A DNA stretch of 37,747 nt. Source: a virus. Below are positions 23,630 through 31,523 of the stretch, one piece after another. Made by a program: the position numbers and the translations under genes. Every line of letters begins with the position of its first letter. The stretch's first letter is position 1. The stretch lies in the IMG/VR virus record IMGVR_UViG_3300033233_000094, positions 1 through 37,747 of that record; one strand, given 5' to 3'. Below the pieces are notes generated by a model. The model had not been told where the DNA came from and ran no database searches. It saw only the letters and a program-made list of their open reading frames with translations.

Positions 23630-24028
23630 TTACAAACTTAAATGTTTTAATTTGTATTCCTCCAAAGAAGATATCGACCAAAATCTTCTTGGCAAAAATA
23701 TCTGTGTTCTATGGTCTTGATTCCCGTTCTTAAAATGATAATACTGGGCATTTTTATCAAAATCTTTTGCATCAATTTCATAAACTAATTTCTCCTCTTT
23801 ATCATATACAACTAAATGCATATTTTTAGGCAAAAGATACTTATTAAATAATTCTGAATCTAATCCCCACGCATCTAACATCTTAAACAAATGTTTGGAT
23901 TTACTGACTGCCTTGTAAAAGGTATTCTTCACGATTTCGCCTGCCTTAATTACCCTTGTATTATCATTGATTAAAATTACTTGCTTTTTGCCCCTACTAA
24001 CAATTGCAAAGAAATTAGTTTGGGTCAT
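23630..24028 (-). CDS. Conserved-looking hypothetical protein, 132 aa
   Basis: It begins MTQTNFFAIVSRGKKQVILI and has a mixed alpha/beta middle with KLVYEIDAKDFDKNAQYYHF and a basic HRTQIFLPRRFWS segment. No catalytic motif is clear. It lies nine bases after the winged-helix gene and overlaps the leader of the membrane protein gene. It may bind nucleic acid, given its basic patches, but I do not recognise it. Confidence 0.55.
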   Translation of the reverse strand: MTQTNFFAIVSRGKKQVILINDNTRVIKAGEIVKNTFYKAVSKSKHLFKMLDAWGLDSELFNKYLLPKNMHLVVYDKEEKLVYEIDAKDFDKNAQYYHFKNGNQDHRTQIFLPRRFWSISSLEEYKLKHLSL

Positions 24029-24037
24029 TTTTTTATG

Positions 24038-24313
24038 CTAATTTTTTTTATTAATCCACAATGGATTTATGATATAAGTTGTTCTCCAACCTTGCTCTTT
24101 GTTCTTGAACAGATACCCTTCCTTAACTAATCGTTCCATTATCTGCCTTGCCCTTTCTTTTGAAAAATGAAAGGTTTGTCCCATTTCTTGTAGAGTAGGC
24201 ATCTTATTAGCAATGCGATAAATTGAAAGAATCCAATTAAAAATTTCTTCATTCCTCTTTTTGGACTGTTCTTTCAATCTAAATGAAACATGCTTGTCAG
24301 TTATTTTTCTCAT
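24038..24313 (-). CDS. Winged-helix DNA-binding protein
   Basis: This 91-residue protein has a helix-turn-helix of the LexA/MarR type: IYRIANKMPTLQEMGQTFHF, then SKERARQIMERLVKEGYLF and a wing (EQGWRTTYII). This is the pattern of a small transcription regulator. It overlaps the HNH gene by 17 bases and is upstream of the que operon, so it may regulate that operon or middle genes. No dimerisation domain is present beyond the helices. Confidence 0.65.
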   Translation of the reverse strand: MRKITDKHVSFRLKEQSKKRNEEIFNWILSIYRIANKMPTLQEMGQTFHFSKERARQIMERLVKEGYLFKNKEQGWRTTYIINPLWINKKN

Positions 24314-24710
24314 ACTGGTTAATAAATTCTTTAAGCTTTTTAATTTGGTCTTGTAGCCAAGCTATACTACCAACACCAGCAGGTGGCGGTTCATTTCTCT
24401 TGGCTTTTATATAATTAAACCATTCTTGTCCTCTATGCTGGATTATTTTATTCAAGACCTCGTATCTTTTATCATCATACCGTGAAAAATGAATTATGTT
24501 ATGCACTTCAGCACTAACAGGAACACCGTTCATCACATCATAAGTCATCGCTTTACTTCTACTTCTGTAAATAAAATGGTGAAAAGTTGAAGCAGGTTTG
24601 CCCGTCACTTCGCATCTTGTTCCCCATTTCAAAGCACAAGCTCTTTTCCACAATTCCATAGCTTCTTTTTCAAGTTCCTTTTTTAATTTTCTTTCTTCTT
24701 TAACCTTCAT
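24297..24710 (-). CDS. HNH-type endonuclease
   Basis: ATG at 24710 (MKVKEERKLKKELEKEAME) is chosen over an upstream TTG. The 137-residue product has a charged N-terminal helix, then CEVTGKPASTFHHFIYRS with Cys33, His44 and His45, and MNGVPVSAEVHNIIHF with Asn61, His70 and His74. This H-N-H order resembles NinG/Rap-like phage recombination nucleases. It ends in TGA inside the next gene's start. A weak promoter-like site and the AAGGTCGA motif precede it. Confidence 0.65.
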   Translation of the reverse strand: MKVKEERKLKKELEKEAMELWKRACALKWGTRCEVTGKPASTFHHFIYRSRSKAMTYDVMNGVPVSAEVHNIIHFSRYDDKRYEVLNKIIQHRGQEWFNYIKAKRNEPPPAGVGSIAWLQDQIKKLKEFINQYEKNN

Positions 24711-24751
24711 TATTGTTAATTTAATTATTTTTATCGACCTTTTTACTGTGG

Positions 24752-24780
24752 TATAAAATACCAAAACAGCCAAATGATAA
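24752..24780 (-). promoter_or_regulatory. Weak promoter-like site TTATCA-N17-TTTATA
   Basis: The hexamers differ from consensus at -35 and -10, but the 17-base spacing and the position before a run of genes leading to the que operon fit a promoter. The AAGGTCGA leader motif follows 8 bases later. No better site was found in 24711-24876, which has no other gene. Confidence 0.3.
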
Positions 24781-24876
24781 GATATATAATAGTTAAGATA
24801 ATTACCTTCTTACAAAATAACTTGTGATTATTATAAAATTGCTTAATCATAATAATGGTTTTTAATTGCTTTAATT

Positions 24877-25101
24877 TTATTCCGACTTCTTTTCTTCCCT
24901 ATACAATAACAAAGCTATATCCTCTATTTCTTTTAATTCTTCTCTAATGCCATCTAATCTATTCAACAGATAATTCAACGCTATTATTCTGCTAATCAAA
25001 TATTTCATCATTTCATCTGTTTCTTTTTTGCTTGTTCGTCTTTTTGATGAAGCAGGTATATTTTCAACCCAATGCTGTGGTCCATTATAAGTTGTGCTCA
25101 T
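24877..25101 (-). CDS. Small helical protein, 74 aa
   Basis: MSTTYNGPQHWVENIPASSK is followed by a basic patch (KRRTSKKETDE) and a helix-rich half (RIIALNYLLNRLDGIREELK). It follows the papain-like gene by nine bases and starts with AAAAACTATG. I do not recognise it; a helical, possibly oligomeric protein. Confidence 0.5.
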   Translation of the reverse strand: MSTTYNGPQHWVENIPASSKRRTSKKETDEMMKYLISRIIALNYLLNRLDGIREELKEIEDIALLLYREEKKSE

Positions 25102-25110
25102 AGTTTTTAA

Positions 25111-26217
25111 CTAAGAAAACATATCGTTTAATTTAACCCTAACCGCTAAATTACAAACTCCATCTACAACCATACCGTTCATTGCTTGAAAACGCTTGAC
25201 TGCTGCTCGAGTAAGACCGCCAAAATACCCTGTTGGAGCTTGTCCATTTACTAATGGGAATAAATAGCCATTATCATCTTTAATTGTTCCTAATGCTACT
25301 TGGAGCATTGCTACATCATCACCTCTCATCCCTACTGATAAATCTCTTGTCCATTTGTAATGAATTTTAGGCAAATCAGGGCTATTATTAAATATTGCTA
25401 AATTGTTCAAATCCTCAAACCAAATACCAAACAATACCCGTTGCTGATTAAACCAATCCTCTGTAAGAATCCTTCGACCATTCCAACCATAACCAGTTCC
25501 CCAGCTATCTTGAATCAAAACCGCTTTTTTACCCTGATAAGTGAAATATCCGTTTGGCAAAATTGTAATTGCGTGCCCATACTTAGTAATAGCATCTCTT
25601 ATCTGAGGAACCATTTCACTTCCCCATTCGTGCTCTCCAAAAGTCACAGTGATAACTACTGGCTTACCCATCGAGGCAATTTGGGCATAATTATCAATGC
25701 TACCCGATACCCAGATATAACTTTTTGCTTTTAATATTTTGCCAATGGCTTCTAAATCATCTGTATAACCATCCAAATCGTTCATCTGGCTTTCAATGTT
25801 TGGCGATGGATATAATACTTCATAAACTGTTCCATAAGTTGTGCAAATATTACCCACATCGTCCATATACATCCCATAGTCAGGTTTATTTCTTCGACGA
25901 GCGTAAATTGGCTTGGCTGAAAATTTTCTAAATACTCCCGTTTCAATATAATTGTTGATTGCTAATGCTAATGAACTGGACTGACTGGCACAAGTTTGAC
26001 TTTGATTCTGATTATTAACTTGAATATCATTTAGCATCTTTTGGTTCTTTGGGTCTTGCTTCCAAGTTTCAAAATCAACCCAATTTAATGGAGCAGCTGT
26101 AAATAATTCCTCAAATCTATAATCTTTTGCTTTTTCTTCTGGTGGCCTTGTATCAGGAAGCACACCGTTGCTTAATTGCCTTATATTATTCTTTTGAAAT
26201 AAATTTAACAGGTTCAT
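25111..26217 (-). CDS. Papain-like cysteine peptidase with peptidoglycan-binding domain
   Basis: This 368-residue protein shows a C1-like peptidase: NQSQTCASQSSSLALAINN (Cys76), KYGHAITILPNGYFTYQGK (His215) and LIQDSWGTGYGWNGRR (Asp237 where papain has Asn). Residues 292-366 form a PG_binding_1-type domain (DLSVGMRGDDVAMLQVALG, TGYFGGLTRAAVKRFQ). No signal peptide is seen. A wall-binding domain on a peptidase suggests an endolysin or a virion-associated wall enzyme, separate from the lysozyme-like gene at 33683. It could also cut host proteins; the wall-binding part argues against that. Confidence 0.75.
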   Translation of the reverse strand: MNLLNLFQKNNIRQLSNGVLPDTRPPEEKAKDYRFEELFTAAPLNWVDFETWKQDPKNQKMLNDIQVNNQNQSQTCASQSSSLALAINNYIETGVFRKFSAKPIYARRRNKPDYGMYMDDVGNICTTYGTVYEVLYPSPNIESQMNDLDGYTDDLEAIGKILKAKSYIWVSGSIDNYAQIASMGKPVVITVTFGEHEWGSEMVPQIRDAITKYGHAITILPNGYFTYQGKKAVLIQDSWGTGYGWNGRRILTEDWFNQQRVLFGIWFEDLNNLAIFNNSPDLPKIHYKWTRDLSVGMRGDDVAMLQVALGTIKDDNGYLFPLVNGQAPTGYFGGLTRAAVKRFQAMNGMVVDGVCNLAVRVKLNDMFS

Positions 26218-26223
26218 AGTGTT

Positions 26224-26445
26224 TTATTTTAAGTTTTTATACTTGTATTCAACCGCTTGTCTTGTAATCCCTAATGCTTTACCCAAATGCGTTATTGGGA
26301 TTTTAGACTTCAAAGCTTTTGAATACAATTCATTTAATTTTTTTCTGGCCTCCTTCCAGTAAATATAAGTTTCGACCAATTCTTCCAAAATTGCTTTCTG
26401 GTGGGAATTTAACTTTTTTACTTTGGGGCCTCGTTTTTTAGTCAT
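26224..26445 (-). CDS. Helix-turn-helix protein
   Basis: This 73-residue protein has a basic start (MTKKRGPKVKKLNSHQKAIL), a helical middle and a C-terminal helix-turn-helix (ITHLGKALGITRQAVEYKYK). That is the shape of a resolvase- or sigma-like DNA reader. It ends six bases before the papain-like gene. It may be a phage regulator; the target is unknown. Confidence 0.6.
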   Translation of the reverse strand: MTKKRGPKVKKLNSHQKAILEELVETYIYWKEARKKLNELYSKALKSKIPITHLGKALGITRQAVEYKYKNLK

Positions 26446-26451
26446 ATTTTT

Positions 26452-26643
26452 TTACTTATTCTTTTGTTTTGCTTTATATAATGACCAAATCATATTTTCA
26501 ATAGCAGCGATTTCTTCCTCTAATTCATCTACCTTATCATAAAACCAATCTAATGCTTTTGATTTACTAATTAACTCCTCTAATAACCATTCAAATTTTT
26601 TATCTATTTCTGTTTGAGCTTGTTTTTGTTTTTGTTTTTTCAT
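26452..26643 (-). CDS. Small coiled-coil protein, 63 aa
   Basis: A lysine- and glutamine-rich start (MKKQKQKQAQTEIDKKFEWL) leads to a heptad-like acidic helix (YDKVDELEEEIAAIENMI). It overlaps the next upstream gene by 44 bases and precedes the HTH gene by six. No family is recognised. Confidence 0.5.
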   Translation of the reverse strand: MKKQKQKQAQTEIDKKFEWLLEELISKSKALDWFYDKVDELEEEIAAIENMIWSLYKAKQKNK

Positions 26644-26872
26644 AATAGTTAAAACTTAAAATTTTATTTTCATCGTTTAACCATTGTTTCTCCCAATCTT
26701 TAAGTTTGAAATAATTTGCAACATCTAATCCCCACATCCCTTCATCCTCTCTTTCTGATAAACAATATCTTTCAAACTTTTCTTTAACATAATCAGGAGA
26801 TTTATTCAAAATTCCACCATCACTTTCCATCAAAATACAAAAAGCAATAATGTTTTTAATAGGAATTTTCAT
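26600..26872 (-). CDS. Hypothetical protein, 90 aa
   Basis: It begins MKIPIKNIIAFCILMESDGG and contains EREDEGMWGLDVANYFKLKD and a basic tail. It overlaps both neighbours, the zinc finger gene upstream (17 bases) and the coiled-coil gene downstream. No motif is clear. Compact overlaps favour a real gene. Confidence 0.5.
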   Translation of the reverse strand: MKIPIKNIIAFCILMESDGGILNKSPDYVKEKFERYCLSEREDEGMWGLDVANYFKLKDWEKQWLNDENKILSFNYYEKTKTKTSSNRNR

Positions 26873-27020
26873 ACTTTTTATTTATCTTAAAACCTAATGC
26901 TTCTTTTTTACATTTATCTGAACAATACTTGGCATAAGGCTTATTTTTAGGAATATCTTTTCCGCACCAAATACAGGCAAGATATTTTGGCTTCACTGAT
27001 TTAATAGTATCTGATTTCAT
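26856..27020 (-). CDS. Small zinc finger protein, 54 aa
   Basis: ATG at 27020 (MKSDTIKSVKPKYLACIWCG) to TAA at 26856 gives 54 residues. Cys16, Cys19, Cys33 and Cys37 (CIWCG, then KYCSDKCKKE) form a treble-clef-like zinc site with a C-terminal basic helix, like FCS-type or DUF2256-like proteins. It overlaps the DUF1016-like gene by 20 bases and the next gene by 17. It probably binds nucleic acid or a protein partner. Confidence 0.7.
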   Translation of the reverse strand: MKSDTIKSVKPKYLACIWCGKDIPKNKPYAKYCSDKCKKEALGFKINKKYENSY

Positions 27021-27477
27021 AATCCCTGTATTTTTCTTTAATTAAAATTACTTTTTCTTCCTCGTCTACTTTGCAACTAATAAAATGCGAGGTATCTCTT
27101 TCTTGTGGATTTTCGCTTTCGGGCAAATACTTTTGAGATAATTTATACCAGCTTAAATTATTCCCTTCCGGCAAGCTCATTACAATATCATCAAAACTAT
27201 CAGCCGGATACTTCTTAAAGAACTGAATGCACTTATACAAATCAGAGGCAGACATTCCCAAATCTTTTGATAAAATTTCTACTACATTTTCGCCGTATCC
27301 AAATCTTTCAAAATTTTCTTTTGACCCAACTATTTCTTTTCCAATTTCCCACTTACAAGCTATTAACTCCATCCTGCTATTAGTCATCCTTGTAGTAATA
27401 ATGGCTTGTAATTCCTCAATAAGAGATTTGTAGAAATCGCTATCTTGTAATGAAATAATATCTTTTTCTTGTGGCAT
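27001..27477 (-). CDS. DUF1016 N-terminal-like protein
   Basis: This 158-residue protein has the DUF1016_N pattern: ELQAIITTRMTNSRMELIAC, WEIGKEIV, RFGYGENVVEILSKDLG, then MSASDLYKCIQFFKKYP and LSWYKLSQKYLP. Full-length DUF1016 proteins carry a PD-(D/E)XK nuclease C-terminus, which is missing here, so this is the DNA- or protein-binding half only. It lies between the SSB and zinc finger genes. Confidence 0.6.
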   Translation of the reverse strand: MPQEKDIISLQDSDFYKSLIEELQAIITTRMTNSRMELIACKWEIGKEIVGSKENFERFGYGENVVEILSKDLGMSASDLYKCIQFFKKYPADSFDDIVMSLPEGNNLSWYKLSQKYLPESENPQERDTSHFISCKVDEEEKVILIKEKYRDYEIRYY

Positions 27478-27499
27478 AATTTTATAATATATTAAAAAA

Positions 27500-28099
27500 T
27501 TAAAATGGCATATCCTCTAAATCAATTTCTTTTGAAGGACCTTCTTCTAATGGAGGCAATTCCTCTTTTACTGGTGTTATGGTAGCCAATACTTTTTCTT
27601 TCATCTTATCAATAATTTCTTGTGGGTCTTTAATAGTTTCTAAAACCATTTCTTTTTCTTCCTCTGTTAATTCAGTGCTTTTTCTGGCTGGTATAACATC
27701 ATATTCCGTATCTAATCCTTCGCCAGTTCTTATAATATCAATATCATAATCAGGCAAATCAGTAAAACCATAATCCTCACTTTGTTGTAAATTTCTTATC
27801 TTTTCTTCAATAGTCCAACCAATTCTTAATAGTTTAACTTTGCCATCAGCCCTATCAATAACCCAACCAAGGAATTGAACCCGCACTGGCATACCTTTTG
27901 CACAATAAGGGCATCCATTTTCTTTACCAATACAAACTGCTGTTTTATATTTGCCATCTATATCCTTATAAGTATGAACCCCATAATCTACAAAATGACT
28001 AACAATTCTAACTTTATTTGAGCCCTCTTTGAGATTTAACCAATCTCCTTTTTCTTTTATACCATATTTGTTTAATAATTCTTCTTTTGATTTAAACAT
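27500..28099 (-). CDS. Single-stranded DNA-binding protein (OB-fold, acidic tail)
   Basis: This 199-residue protein has a beta-rich core (GSNKVRIVSHFVDYGVHTYK, VRVQFLGWVIDRADGKVKLL), a zinc motif (AVCIGKENGCPYCAKG with Cys56, Cys63 and Cys66) and an acidic C-terminus ending DLEDMPF. The tail resembles the DDIPF tip of SSB, which recruits replication partners, and the zinc loop recalls T4 gp32. It should coat ssDNA during replication. The next gene upstream is a PD-(D/E)XK nuclease, a common partner. Confidence 0.7.
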   Translation of the reverse strand: MFKSKEELLNKYGIKEKGDWLNLKEGSNKVRIVSHFVDYGVHTYKDIDGKYKTAVCIGKENGCPYCAKGMPVRVQFLGWVIDRADGKVKLLRIGWTIEEKIRNLQQSEDYGFTDLPDYDIDIIRTGEGLDTEYDVIPARKSTELTEEEKEMVLETIKDPQEIIDKMKEKVLATITPVKEELPPLEEGPSKEIDLEDMPF

Positions 28100-28105
28100 A
28101 TTTTT

Positions 28106-28642
28106 TTAACTTAAATTTTTTAATTGTTTGTGAAATTGAATTAAAATATCCTGAATTTCAAGCCATCTTTCAACCGATGGAGTATATTGCAATAATCTTA
28201 AATTAAATGGTACTTCTAAAATTCCTAAATATACATCTTTTTGAGTTGCCCGATACTCTGCTTCTAACTGATAAAAATATCTATCCGGTATCGTATCTTG
28301 AATATCCGTGAAAGGGAATTTCGTTTCTATCACAAAATTATCAAATTCAAAATCTGGCTTTACAACTAAAATAATATCTTTATCTATTGGTATTTCATAC
28401 TTGTTCTGATACTGAACTTTTACTTTATTAAAATCAAATATCTCCTGCAATTCTTTCTCCATTGCTGAACCAACTAATATCATCCCGATGCCTTTTTCAT
28501 CTATAATTCTATCCTCAAAGAAATTTTTAGGTGTCAAAGTTCCTTTTTTAATGGCTTGAATATCCGTAGCCCAATATCGACCTATTTTTCTTGGCTCCTT
28601 TTTCTGATTTACATAATTATTTAGCAATTCTTTTATAGTCAT
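28106..28642 (-). CDS. PD-(D/E)XK nuclease, RecB/Cas4-like
   Basis: This 178-residue protein has MTIKELLNNYVNQKKEPRKI, Glu62, VVKPDFEF with Asp97, FVIETKFPF with Glu106 and Lys108, and YQLEAEYRAT (QLxxY-like) around 124-132. These are the PD-(D/E)XK nuclease core residues in order. Nucleases of this kind process ends in phage recombination together with an SSB. It lies directly upstream of the SSB-like gene in the same operon. Confidence 0.7.
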   Translation of the reverse strand: MTIKELLNNYVNQKKEPRKIGRYWATDIQAIKKGTLTPKNFFEDRIIDEKGIGMILVGSAMEKELQEIFDFNKVKVQYQNKYEIPIDKDIILVVKPDFEFDNFVIETKFPFTDIQDTIPDRYFYQLEAEYRATQKDVYLGILEVPFNLRLLQYTPSVERWLEIQDILIQFHKQLKNLS

Positions 28643-28654
28643 TTTTGTAATGAA

Positions 28655-28930
28655 TTATAAATTTACTGGTATATCAATTTCTTCTGATGGGGGCATATTT
28701 TTCTTTGGTAGTTTTAAACTATTATTCAAATCAGCTGTTATATTTACTGCCCAAGCCCATAACTTACTCATATCCTCTAAAAATTCCTCAGTGGTTTTAT
28801 TACTGCCTTTATTTACCAAACCATAGGCATTAACTATGGAGCCAAAAGGCATAAATGGTCTATCTTTTAAGTATGCTATATCCCACTTATTTTCAATTGT
28901 TAATTTGATATTTTTTTTATCGTTTTGCAT
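28655..28930 (-). CDS. Hypothetical protein at start of replication operon, 91 aa
   Basis: MQNDKKNIKLTIENKWDIAY, then KDRPFMPFGSIVNAYGLVNK and helical WAWAVNITADLNN. It is the first gene after the promoter at 29007-29035 and precedes the nuclease and SSB genes, which suggests a recombination or replication accessory. No family is recognised. Confidence 0.5.
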   Translation of the reverse strand: MQNDKKNIKLTIENKWDIAYLKDRPFMPFGSIVNAYGLVNKGSNKTTEEFLEDMSKLWAWAVNITADLNNSLKLPKKNMPPSEEIDIPVNL

Positions 28931-29006
28931 ATTTTTTATTTGTTATTATTTTTTATTTTTTTATCGTCAAGGCAAAGACCTAATTTTTATCTTTTTTCTT
29001 TATACC

Positions 29007-29035
29007 ATTATAAGCCAATTAAATAAAAAAGTCAA
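29007..29035 (-). promoter_or_regulatory. Promoter TTGACT-N17-TATAAT before replication/recombination genes
   Basis: TTGACT (29035-29030), 17 bases and TATAAT (29012-29007) form a near-consensus sigma70 site starting right after the stop of the amidotransferase gene. The preceding TAC matches other sites (TACTTGACTTTT). The gap 28931-29039 holds nothing else apart from an A/T-rich leader. Confidence 0.75.
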
Positions 29036-29039
29036 GTAT

Positions 29040-29897
29040 TTAATCATCTAAATATCCTATTCGTTTTAGATATTCCTCACTGGTTTCTGCCGTGGTATCT
29101 TTATTCTCATCTACTGATGGCAATAACTTTTCAGTTCTATAATCATAAAAAGGTCTGAACCAATTACTTTGAACCGGATTTTTTGCCTGATATACAAGAC
29201 CTTTTTTACTAATATCATAAACATAAATCCCTTCTGGCAAAACATTATGAACTACTGGCAATTGTATCCCATCTACTTCAAAACCAAATCCAGCGTAATC
29301 CACGACTTTTTTGCTACCTGTCACAGCACTAAATGAAGCAAAAGATATAAAAGTTTTCATATCAGAATAAACATCAATTTCTCTTGTGCCTAAAAGGTAT
29401 ATCTGCTTTTTCTTGGTATCTAAGAAAAATGCTACTCCACTAAATCCTGTCTCCCTCATTAAATTTGAAATTATTTTAACTTTATGTTCAAGGCTTAAAT
29501 TATTTGCCTTTTTTTCAAATCGCCTCAATATCATATCAAAGAACAATTTGCTATCAGAATCAACTTGGCTGATACCACTTAATTGAGCTATCCAACCATT
29601 GTGAGCAAATGAATAACCATCTTGTATCCAGAAATGCAAGTTATTCTCTGCTATCACACCCGATGTTGCTGTCCTTGTATGCATCCCAAACACTCCTTTG
29701 TTTTTACTTTGCTTAATAATATAATCAAGGGCTTTATCAACTGAATCAAATGATATTCTTTCTGGATTTTTTAATCCCTTCCAGCTGAAAACCACAGTGC
29801 CATCTTTTTCTCCCTCAAACAATTCCTTATTAACTTTGAATAAATTTGCACTTTGTTTGCCTTCTTTAAAATTAACATTTAACATTAACTTACACAT
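29040..29897 (-). CDS. Class II glutamine amidotransferase
   Basis: This 285-residue protein starts MCKLML, placing Cys2 as the Ntn nucleophile after Met removal. It has MHTRTATSG (72-80), FAHNGWIAQL with the HNG at 99-101, and VDSDSKLFFDMI at 112-123, the class II amidotransferase signature. It releases ammonia from glutamine for a partner. It overlaps the amidoligase gene by eight bases, so these two are the likely pair. The stand-alone QueC in this phage is another, weaker partner candidate, since Gat-QueC fusions exist. Confidence 0.85.
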   Translation of the reverse strand: MCKLMLNVNFKEGKQSANLFKVNKELFEGEKDGTVVFSWKGLKNPERISFDSVDKALDYIIKQSKNKGVFGMHTRTATSGVIAENNLHFWIQDGYSFAHNGWIAQLSGISQVDSDSKLFFDMILRRFEKKANNLSLEHKVKIISNLMRETGFSGVAFFLDTKKKQIYLLGTREIDVYSDMKTFISFASFSAVTGSKKVVDYAGFGFEVDGIQLPVVHNVLPEGIYVYDISKKGLVYQAKNPVQSNWFRPFYDYRTEKLLPSVDENKDTTAETSEEYLKRIGYLDD

Positions 29898-30564
29898 ATA
29901 TTTGTTGTTTTATTACTGGTTGAATTATTTTATTTACTACGACCTTTTGTTTTTTAATTTCTTCATCTAAATATTCTTGGATTATTTTTACTGTTGCTTT
30001 GATATAATCAAAAGCCATATCTATATTCATATCAAAAATTCTAAATTCAATAGTCGAATGTTTATACCAAGCGTTGAAATTCACGGCTTTATACCTATCT
30101 CCCGCACCCGTCAAAAAACTGTAAATCACATCTCGTTTCGACCTAACACGAGGATTACAATAATGATTGGTCTGCCTCAATGCGAACATCTCTGGGAACA
30201 TTTCGGCTATTCGTTTTACAAAATAATCGTTAAAATGTTTGCTGGCTAATAATGAGATTATAGTCTTTGACTTGAAACTAACATGGACGTGAAATCCGCA
30301 GGAATAATTAGCCAATACAAAATACTTTTTTATTACCTCCAAATCCTTGGCAATTCTGTCCAATGAACCTCTTGGGTTGCTTCTGTATTCCCTTTCAGTA
30401 AATTCGCTTAAACTTGCGTCAATTCCATTTACTTCCAAATCAACTGTATCAATATCTATACTTCCATCGTAAGTGAATTCTCCGCCTATTTCTTTGGTCA
30501 ATTTATCATAATTATTTGACCATAACCCTTCTATTTCGTAGCCAATTTTTTTAATATATTTCAT
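29890..30564 (-). CDS. Amidoligase (COOH-NH2 ligase, glutamine synthetase-like)
   Basis: This 224-residue protein has the amidoligase pattern: IGYEIEGLW (ExE at 10-12), GGEFTYDGSIDID, DASLSEFTEREYRSN, CGFHVHVSFKS (89-99) and STIEFRIFDMN. This family uses ATP to join a carboxylate with an amine, often with a class II amidotransferase beside it, as here. Earlier comparative work predicts peptide or metabolite modification. The target in this phage is unknown: cell wall, a protein, or a 7-deazaguanine carboxylate are possible. Confidence 0.8.
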   Translation of the reverse strand: MKYIKKIGYEIEGLWSNNYDKLTKEIGGEFTYDGSIDIDTVDLEVNGIDASLSEFTEREYRSNPRGSLDRIAKDLEVIKKYFVLANYSCGFHVHVSFKSKTIISLLASKHFNDYFVKRIAEMFPEMFALRQTNHYCNPRVRSKRDVIYSFLTGAGDRYKAVNFNAWYKHSTIEFRIFDMNIDMAFDYIKATVKIIQEYLDEEIKKQKVVVNKIIQPVIKQQIYV

Positions 30565-30588
30565 ACTTTTATTTTTTAATTTTTTAAC

Positions 30589-31155
30589 TTATAAGTTTAT
30601 ATCTAATGTGATTTTAGCCCTAATATCTGTTCTGGCTACTAACATAGCATAAAAACTTTTAACAACCTGACCCAAGATGCTAACATATTCTGTTGCACTA
30701 TCTGGTGGCAATAAGCCATCAACTTCCAAAGTAATACCTTTGCTTGCTCCAACCGTTCTTAATGGTGCTATATTATAAGTATCGCTTCCTGCTATATATA
30801 ATCTGGTGCTACCATAATTATTATCTAAATAATGCTGAGTAATTCTAAATTTCATTGCTGAATCTAATGATTCCTCGACATCTTTGCTTTCTGCCTCAGT
30901 GAAATTCTTTTTTGCTTCTTCACCTTCTTGCACTGCATGAGCAAAATCATTATCAACGGCATTATCAGGAACAAAGCAATAAAATGAAGCAAATTCCCCA
31001 TTTTTTAACTTCCATACAGTTGATTGTCTAACTGGCAAATGTTCTTTGAAGTAATCTTCTAATTCTTTTGGGATTTTAATGTACAAATACATTTTATTTT
31101 GCCTATAAATTCTTATTTCTCCTATTGTTTTAATTGGTTTTTTAGCGTTTTTCAT
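30589..31155 (-). CDS. Hypothetical protein, 188 aa, next to amidoligase
   Basis: It begins MKNAKKPIKTIGEIRIYRQN, has a beta N-terminus, an acidic helix in the middle (EGEEAKKNFTEAESKDVEES) and a hydrophobic C-terminal half (LYIAGSDTYNIAPLRTVGAS, LGQVVKSFYAMLVARTDIRA). It is the first gene of the amidoligase operon and could be a substrate carrier or binding subunit. I do not recognise it. Its leader is a long A/T-rich run with a hairpin further upstream. Confidence 0.5.
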   Translation of the reverse strand: MKNAKKPIKTIGEIRIYRQNKMYLYIKIPKELEDYFKEHLPVRQSTVWKLKNGEFASFYCFVPDNAVDNDFAHAVQEGEEAKKNFTEAESKDVEESLDSAMKFRITQHYLDNNYGSTRLYIAGSDTYNIAPLRTVGASKGITLEVDGLLPPDSATEYVSILGQVVKSFYAMLVARTDIRAKITLDINL

Positions 31156-31225
31156 ATTTTTAATTTTTAATTTTTAATTTTTTTTTATTTTTTATGACCA
31201 ATTATTATTTTATTTTTTAGGAACC

Positions 31226-31261
31226 AGGAGGGGGCAAAGCGTCTCCGCATAACCCCCTCTT
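31226..31261 (-). terminator. Hairpin after the 31276-31497 gene
   Basis: aggaggggg (31226-31234) pairs with ccccctctt (31253-31261), including one wobble, with an inner gcg/cgc stem around tctc. It lies 15 bases past the small gene's stop and is followed on the minus strand by CCUGGUUCCUAAAAAA rather than a U-run, so it may stabilise or process mRNA. Confidence 0.5.
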
Positions 31262-31275
31262 GGCTGAGACCCTTT

Positions 31276-31497
31276 TTATTCCATACCAATACCCCATCTT
31301 TTGGCTATCATATCCATAATTTCTTTGGCTATGCTATTATAAGTGGCTAAATCAATTGTTCCTTCCTCGTACATCTTCCAATAGTTCTGCAAATCCTCGT
31401 AATCGTTTTGAGTAGCAATTAACTTTATTCTATATTCCCTAATATCATCTGCCTGCTTTTGGGCCTTTTGATATAATAATTCTTTTAATGCATCCAT
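31276..31497 (-). CDS. Small helical protein, 73 aa
   Basis: MDALKELLYQKAQKQADDIR is followed by a helix-rich, acidic sequence ending AKRWGIGME. It has no catalytic motif. Like the next two small genes upstream, it has an A-rich leader with a hairpin before it. It probably belongs to a group of early host-takeover proteins, by position only. Confidence 0.5.
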   Translation of the reverse strand: MDALKELLYQKAQKQADDIREYRIKLIATQNDYEDLQNYWKMYEEGTIDLATYNSIAKEIMDMIAKRWGIGME

Positions 31498-31523
31498 ATT
31501 TTTTTAACTTATTATTTTTTTAT

